Assembly (NCBI RefSeq): GCF_026340305.1
Contig: NZ_JAPEPI010000001.1
Coordinates: 1,550,001 to 1,614,000 of the forward strand
Direction: 5' to 3'
DNA: 64,000 bases
Origin: Streptomyces sp. NBC_01381
Lineage (GTDB): Bacteria; Actinomycetota; Actinomycetes; Streptomycetales; Streptomycetaceae
Made by a program: the position numbers and the translations under genes
Notes under the pieces: model-generated
What the model saw: only the letters and a program-made list of their open reading frames with translations
Told to the model about the DNA's origin: nothing
Databases searched by the model: none
In this document: positions 60,658 through 64,000 of the stretch, piece by piece
Numbering within the stretch: position 1 is the stretch's first letter
Layout: each line of letters opens with the position of its first letter

Positions 60658-61683
60658 TCACGTGCCGGAGGCCCGAGTCAGGCGTGCGCCCAAGTCGCGT
60701 AGGTACTGGACCAGTTCCGGCGGCTCGTGTGCCCTGAAGTCGCAGTCGGCCAACGCCAGGCGGACCGCCAGCCATTCGATGGAGTCCGGCACCGTCGACC
60801 GCAGGCGGCAGGACGTGTCGGAGATCCGTTCCGGCGTGCCGAGGGCCGCGGGGAGCCGTGCCGCGATGTACTCCGCGGGGGCCGCGAACGTCACGTCGAT
60901 GGCGTACGACTGCTGACCGCGCCACATGGACTGCCGGATGTACTCCGCGGCGTCCCCCGTCGGCAACTCCCGCGGGGCAAACCGCGCCCCCGTCGCGAAC
61001 GGCGACGACACCCGGTCGACGCGGAACGTACGCCAGTCCTCGCGGTCGATGTCGTACGCGACCAGGTACCAGCGGCGCCCCGTCGACACCAGACGGTATG
61101 GCTCGGTCAGGCGGCGCGACTCCGTGCCGTCGCCCGCGCGGTACGCGAAGCGCAGACGCTCCTGGCCGGCCGCGGCCGACGCCATCACCGTCAGTGTCTC
61201 GGGGGCGATGCTCGCCCCGTCCCCGCTGGTCAGGGGTGTTGTCGCGATCTGGAGGTTGGAGACCCGGTGGCGCAGGCGGCTGGGGAGGACCTGCTCCAGT
61301 TTGGCCAGGGCCCGCACGGAGGCCTCCTCCACCCCCTCCACCGCGTGGCCCGCACCCGCCCGCAGGCCCACCGCGATCGCCACCGCCTCCTCGTCGTCGA
61401 GGACCAGCGGTGGCATCGCCTTGCCCGCGACCAGGCGGTATCCGCCGGCCGCGCCCTGGCTCGCCTGGACCGGATAGCCGAGGTCCCGCAGCCGGTCGAT
61501 GTCGCGCCGCACCGTGCGGCGGCTGACGCCGAGCCGCTCGGACAGCTCCCCGCCCGGCCACTCCCGCGGGGTCTGGAGCAGGGAGAGGAGCTGCAGCAGC
61601 CTGGCCGGGGTGTCCGTGTTGGAACCGCCACCGGTCGGATTCGATGTCGTGTTCTTCGTCATGTTCTTCATGGTGGCCGTCAT
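60658..61683 (-). CDS. WYL-domain transcriptional regulator
   Basis: A 341-residue protein: N-terminal DeoR-type helix-turn-helix (LSERLGVSRRTVRRDIDRLR), the WYL domain (RRLTEPYRLVSTGRRWYLVA, YDIDREDWRTFRVDR) and the C-terminal WCX segment. WYL proteins sense ligands such as nucleic acids. Divergent from the DHA2 exporter by about 40 bp, which it likely regulates. ATG 61683, or a Met a few codons on. Confidence 0.9.
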   Translation of the reverse strand: MTATMKNMTKNTTSNPTGGGSNTDTPARLLQLLSLLQTPREWPGGELSERLGVSRRTVRRDIDRLRDLGYPVQASQGAAGGYRLVAGKAMPPLVLDDEEAVAIAVGLRAGAGHAVEGVEEASVRALAKLEQVLPSRLRHRVSNLQIATTPLTSGDGASIAPETLTVMASAAAGQERLRFAYRAGDGTESRRLTEPYRLVSTGRRWYLVAYDIDREDWRTFRVDRVSSPFATGARFAPRELPTGDAAEYIRQSMWRGQQSYAIDVTFAAPAEYIAARLPAALGTPERISDTSCRLRSTVPDSIEWLAVRLALADCDFRAHEPPELVQYLRDLGARLTRASGT

Positions 61684-61724
61684 CTAGGACATCATCTGGC
61701 CTATATGGCTTTTAGATTCCTCTC

Positions 61725-63305
61725 ATGACTTTCAGCGACCCCGCCCCCGTGCCACCCACATCCGCCGGCGACCGCCGGCGCTGGTTCGCCCTCGCCATCG
61801 TGATGACCGCGGCCTTCATGGACCTCGTCGACGTCACCATCGTCAACATCGCGATCCCGTCCATGCAGCGGGACACCGGCGCCACGTTCGGCCAGATCCA
61901 GTGGATCACCGCGGGCTACGCGCTCGCCTTCGCGGCCGGCCTGATCACCGGCGGGCGGCTCGGCGACATCCACGGGCGCAAGCGGATGTTCCTCATCGGC
62001 ATCGGCGGCTTCACGCTGGCCTCCGCGCTCTGCGGGTTCGCCGCGAATCCGGAGATGCTCGTCGCATCGCGGATCCTGCAGGGCGGCATGGCCGCGATGA
62101 TGGTGCCGCAGGTCCTGTCGATCGTGCACGCCACCTTCCCCGCGCACGAGCGGGGCAAGGTCTTCGGGCTCTTCGGGATGGTCGTCGGGCTCGGCGCGGT
62201 CTCCGGACCGCTGCTGGGCGCGCTGCTCACCGAGTGGAACCTCTTCGGCCTCGAATGGCGCCCGATCTTCCTCATCAACCTGCCGGTCGGCATAGCGGGG
62301 CTCGTTCTCGGTTGGAAGTTCATCAGCGAGTCCAAGGCGCCGAAGGCGCTCAAGCTCGACCTCGTCGGGGTCGTTCTGGTGACGCTCGGCCTGCTGATGG
62401 TGCTCTACCCGCTCATCCGTGGGCGGGAGTTGGACTGGCCGCTGTGGGGTTACGTGATGATGGCGGGCGGCATCGTGGTCTTCGGCGCCCTGGTCGCGTA
62501 CGAGAAGTGGAAGACGGCGAAGGACGGTTCGCCGCTGGTGGAGCTCTCGCTGTTCAAGGTGAAGAGCTTCGCGGCGGGCATCGCGGTGCAGACGGTGTTC
62601 GGGATCTCGCTCGGCATCTTCTTTCTGGTCTGGACGCTCTATATGCAGTTCGGGCTCGGCTGGCGTCCGCTGAAGGCGGGCGTCACCGGCGTTCCGTTCT
62701 CGATCGCCGTCTCGGTGGCGGCCGGCATCTCCGTGCAGAAGCTCGTCCCGCGGTTCGGCCGCAAGGTGCTGCAGGGCGGCGCGCTCGTCATGGCCACCGG
62801 GGTGCTGCTCTACATCTGGGAGGCGAACCGGTACGGCGCGGACCTCGCGCCGTGGCAGATGGCGCTGCCGCTGACCGTGATGGGCGCCGGCATGGGCCTG
62901 ATCGTCGCCCCGCTGACCGACGCGGTGCTCTCCGACGTGCCGCAGGAGCACTCGGGTTCGGCGTCCGGGCTCATCAACACCGTCCAGCAGATGGGCAACG
63001 CGCTCGGGCTCGGCCTCGTGTCCGTGGTGTTCTTCGGCGTGATCGACGAGAAGGTCGAACGGAGCCGGGTGCCCGCCGAGTTCATCGACGCGTTCCAGAA
63101 CTCGCTGTGGTGGGTGGTCGGCGTGCTCGCCGTCATCTTCCTGCTGATGTTCGCCCTGCCGGGCAAGCCCCGGCAGCACGTCGAGGGCGCGGACGCCGCG
63201 GCGGATGGCACCGACGGCATCGACGACATCGATGGCATCGACGACATCGATGGCATCGATGGCCTCGGTGAACTCCCGGAGCGAGAGCCCGCGTTGACGT
63301 CCTGA
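61725..63305 (+). CDS. DHA2-family MFS exporter
   Basis: A 526-residue 14-TM exporter: MDLVDVTIVNIAIPSMQRDT, motif A GRLGDIHGRKRMF, motif C VVGLGAVSGPLLGALLTEW. The cytoplasmic tail ends in Ile-Asp-rich repeats encoded by an 18-bp tandem. ATG 61725. Regulated in all likelihood by the divergent WYL protein. Confidence 0.92.
   Translation: MTFSDPAPVPPTSAGDRRRWFALAIVMTAAFMDLVDVTIVNIAIPSMQRDTGATFGQIQWITAGYALAFAAGLITGGRLGDIHGRKRMFLIGIGGFTLASALCGFAANPEMLVASRILQGGMAAMMVPQVLSIVHATFPAHERGKVFGLFGMVVGLGAVSGPLLGALLTEWNLFGLEWRPIFLINLPVGIAGLVLGWKFISESKAPKALKLDLVGVVLVTLGLLMVLYPLIRGRELDWPLWGYVMMAGGIVVFGALVAYEKWKTAKDGSPLVELSLFKVKSFAAGIAVQTVFGISLGIFFLVWTLYMQFGLGWRPLKAGVTGVPFSIAVSVAAGISVQKLVPRFGRKVLQGGALVMATGVLLYIWEANRYGADLAPWQMALPLTVMGAGMGLIVAPLTDAVLSDVPQEHSGSASGLINTVQQMGNALGLGLVSVVFFGVIDEKVERSRVPAEFIDAFQNSLWWVVGVLAVIFLLMFALPGKPRQHVEGADAAADGTDGIDDIDGIDDIDGIDGLGELPEREPALTS
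63216..63263 (+). repeat. Tandem 18-bp repeat at the exporter C-terminus
   Basis: About 2.6 copies of an 18-bp unit encode Gly-Ile-Asp-Asp-Ile-Asp. Copies are identical over two units, so length may vary between strains. Confidence 0.85.
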
Positions 63306-63337
63306 TCCACCCCGGCGGGGCGCGGCCCGGGCGGAGC

Positions 63338-64000
63338 CTAGAGCTCCGCCTGGGCCGCCGTCGTGTCCAGGGACTCGAGTACGCCCTCGGGGCTGCCGCC
63401 CTTCATGACGGCGGCGCCGATCTCCTCGCGGATGGCCGCCCGGACCGTCGGCCACGACCGCAGATTGCCCGGCTGGAACTGCGCCTGCGGCATCTGGTCG
63501 ATGAACCTCCACAGCGGGCGCTGCGCCGGGTCCGCCCGCAGCGCGGCCGACGCCGAGCTGGTCACCGGGAGCGCGGTCTGGCCGCCGCCGTACGCCTTGG
63601 CCGACTTGCGGCCGTAGAGGTGGCTGAGGAACCGGCCGGACGCCTCGCCGTTGCCGTTCTGCCGGAACGCCATCAGCCAGTCGCTCAGGCCGATGGGCGC
63701 CGCAGCCCCGCCCTGCCGCCTGGGGAACGCGGTGTGCGCGTAAGGGAACTTGTACTTGTCGGCGGCGCCCATGAGCACCGGATGGGCGATCAGCATCCCG
63801 ATCCGGCCCTTCATGAACTGGGCGTACGCGTCCGTCCTGTTGAGCCCCGCCGGGTTCGCGCCCGCGAGCCCCTTGCCGACCAGTTCGTCCCGCAGCCAGG
63901 TCAGCGTCCGGACATTGCCCGCGGTGTTGAAGTCGTAGCTCGTCAGGCCCGCGTAGCCGCCGTCGTCCGCGAGCAGCCAGGAGAGCACCTCGTCCTCGGC
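63338..64000 (-). CDS. Extracellular solute-binding protein of an ABC transporter (5' end outside window)
   Basis: The minus frame is open to the window edge and gives the C-terminal ~220 residues of a family 1 sugar-binding protein: YAQFMKGRIGMLIAHPVLMG, AFPRRQGGAAAPIGLSDWLM, and the final helical lobe. The signal peptide and lipobox would lie to the right of the window. Confidence 0.85.
   Translation of the reverse strand, partial: AEDEVLSWLLADDGGYAGLTSYDFNTAGNVRTLTWLRDELVGKGLAGANPAGLNRTDAYAQFMKGRIGMLIAHPVLMGAADKYKFPYAHTAFPRRQGGAAAPIGLSDWLMAFRQNGNGEASGRFLSHLYGRKSAKAYGGGQTALPVTSSASAALRADPAQRPLWRFIDQMPQAQFQPGNLRSWPTVRAAIREEIGAAVMKGGSPEGVLESLDTTAAQAEL

Noticed and set aside
61701..63512. 603-residue minus-strand frame over the exporter
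   Set aside because: Asp/His/Arg-rich mirror of a clear 14-TM exporter; an artefact of high GC.
1..64000. CRISPR array
   Set aside because: No regularly spaced identical repeats with unique spacers; the 20-bp repeats at 50061 have no spacers.

Overview
The window is high-GC actinomycete DNA, almost certainly a Streptomyces chromosome. Third codon positions are strongly G/C, GTG starts and ATGA/GTGA overlaps are common, and the right half carries an HrdD-type sigma factor, a second Rho, MHS/DHA2 transporters and the usual TetR/MarR/WYL regulators. It splits at a tRNA-Arg(CCU) gene (42324-42396, minus strand). Everything to its left (1 to about 42.3 kb) looks like one large integrated element that runs off the left edge. 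Everything to its right reads as ordinary chromosome.

Integrated element. A tyrosine integrase (40458-42224) ends about 100 bp from the 3' end of the tRNA gene, with a divergent small AlpA/MerR-type excisionase (40082-40330) beside it. Reading leftwards there is a serine-integrase remnant without its catalytic domain, a metallo-beta-lactamase-fold hydrolase, an MmyB-type regulator divergent from a FabG-like reductase, a WhiB-like protein, a ParB protein, and two runs of small minus-strand genes (29.8-32.7 kb and 33.4-35.4 kb, including a VRR-NUC nuclease and Cys-rich zinc proteins). Both runs start from near-identical promoter/operator copies. Further left is a cargo region (17-29 kb): GNAT acetyltransferases, aminoglycoside-phosphotransferase-like kinases, an Imm49-like immunity protein, a translationally coupled four-gene cassette, and a DprA + ComF-type phosphoribosyltransferase pair that resembles the ShosTA toxin-antitoxin/defence system. 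A phage-type packaging module (two ParB-fold proteins, one fused to a methyltransferase, then terminase small and large subunits and portal) occupies 4-16 kb and is interrupted by cargo, including a second methionyl-tRNA synthetase. At the far left a queuosine-precursor (VUT/YhhQ) transporter lies beside a large SNF2 helicase of the DpdE/RapA type, which hints at a 7-deazaguanine DNA-modification system continuing beyond the window.

Chromosome (42.4-64 kb). A PPOX-type oxidoreductase is followed by a VOC/AraC-remnant/VOC group. A GAF-PucR regulator, an MHS transporter and a 3-hydroxybutyrate-dehydrogenase-like SDR probably form one catabolic locus. Then come a lipoprotein, a short Rho paralogue behind three 20-bp repeats, an M6 protease, a TetR-MFS pair, a MarR-dioxygenase pair, a questin-oxidase-like protein, a GNAT, hrdD, a monooxygenase-TetR pair with two operators, a WYL regulator-MFS pair, and the end of an ABC solute-binding protein.

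Most genes in the element are minus strand and arranged in tightly overlapping operons. The most promising unexplained items are the DpdE-like helicase with the VUT transporter, the ShosTA-like pair, the coupled kinase cassette, the duplicated promoter/operator, the inverted repeat around a lone MmcQ/YjbR gene, and a Met-Met leader peptide ahead of the accessory MetRS.
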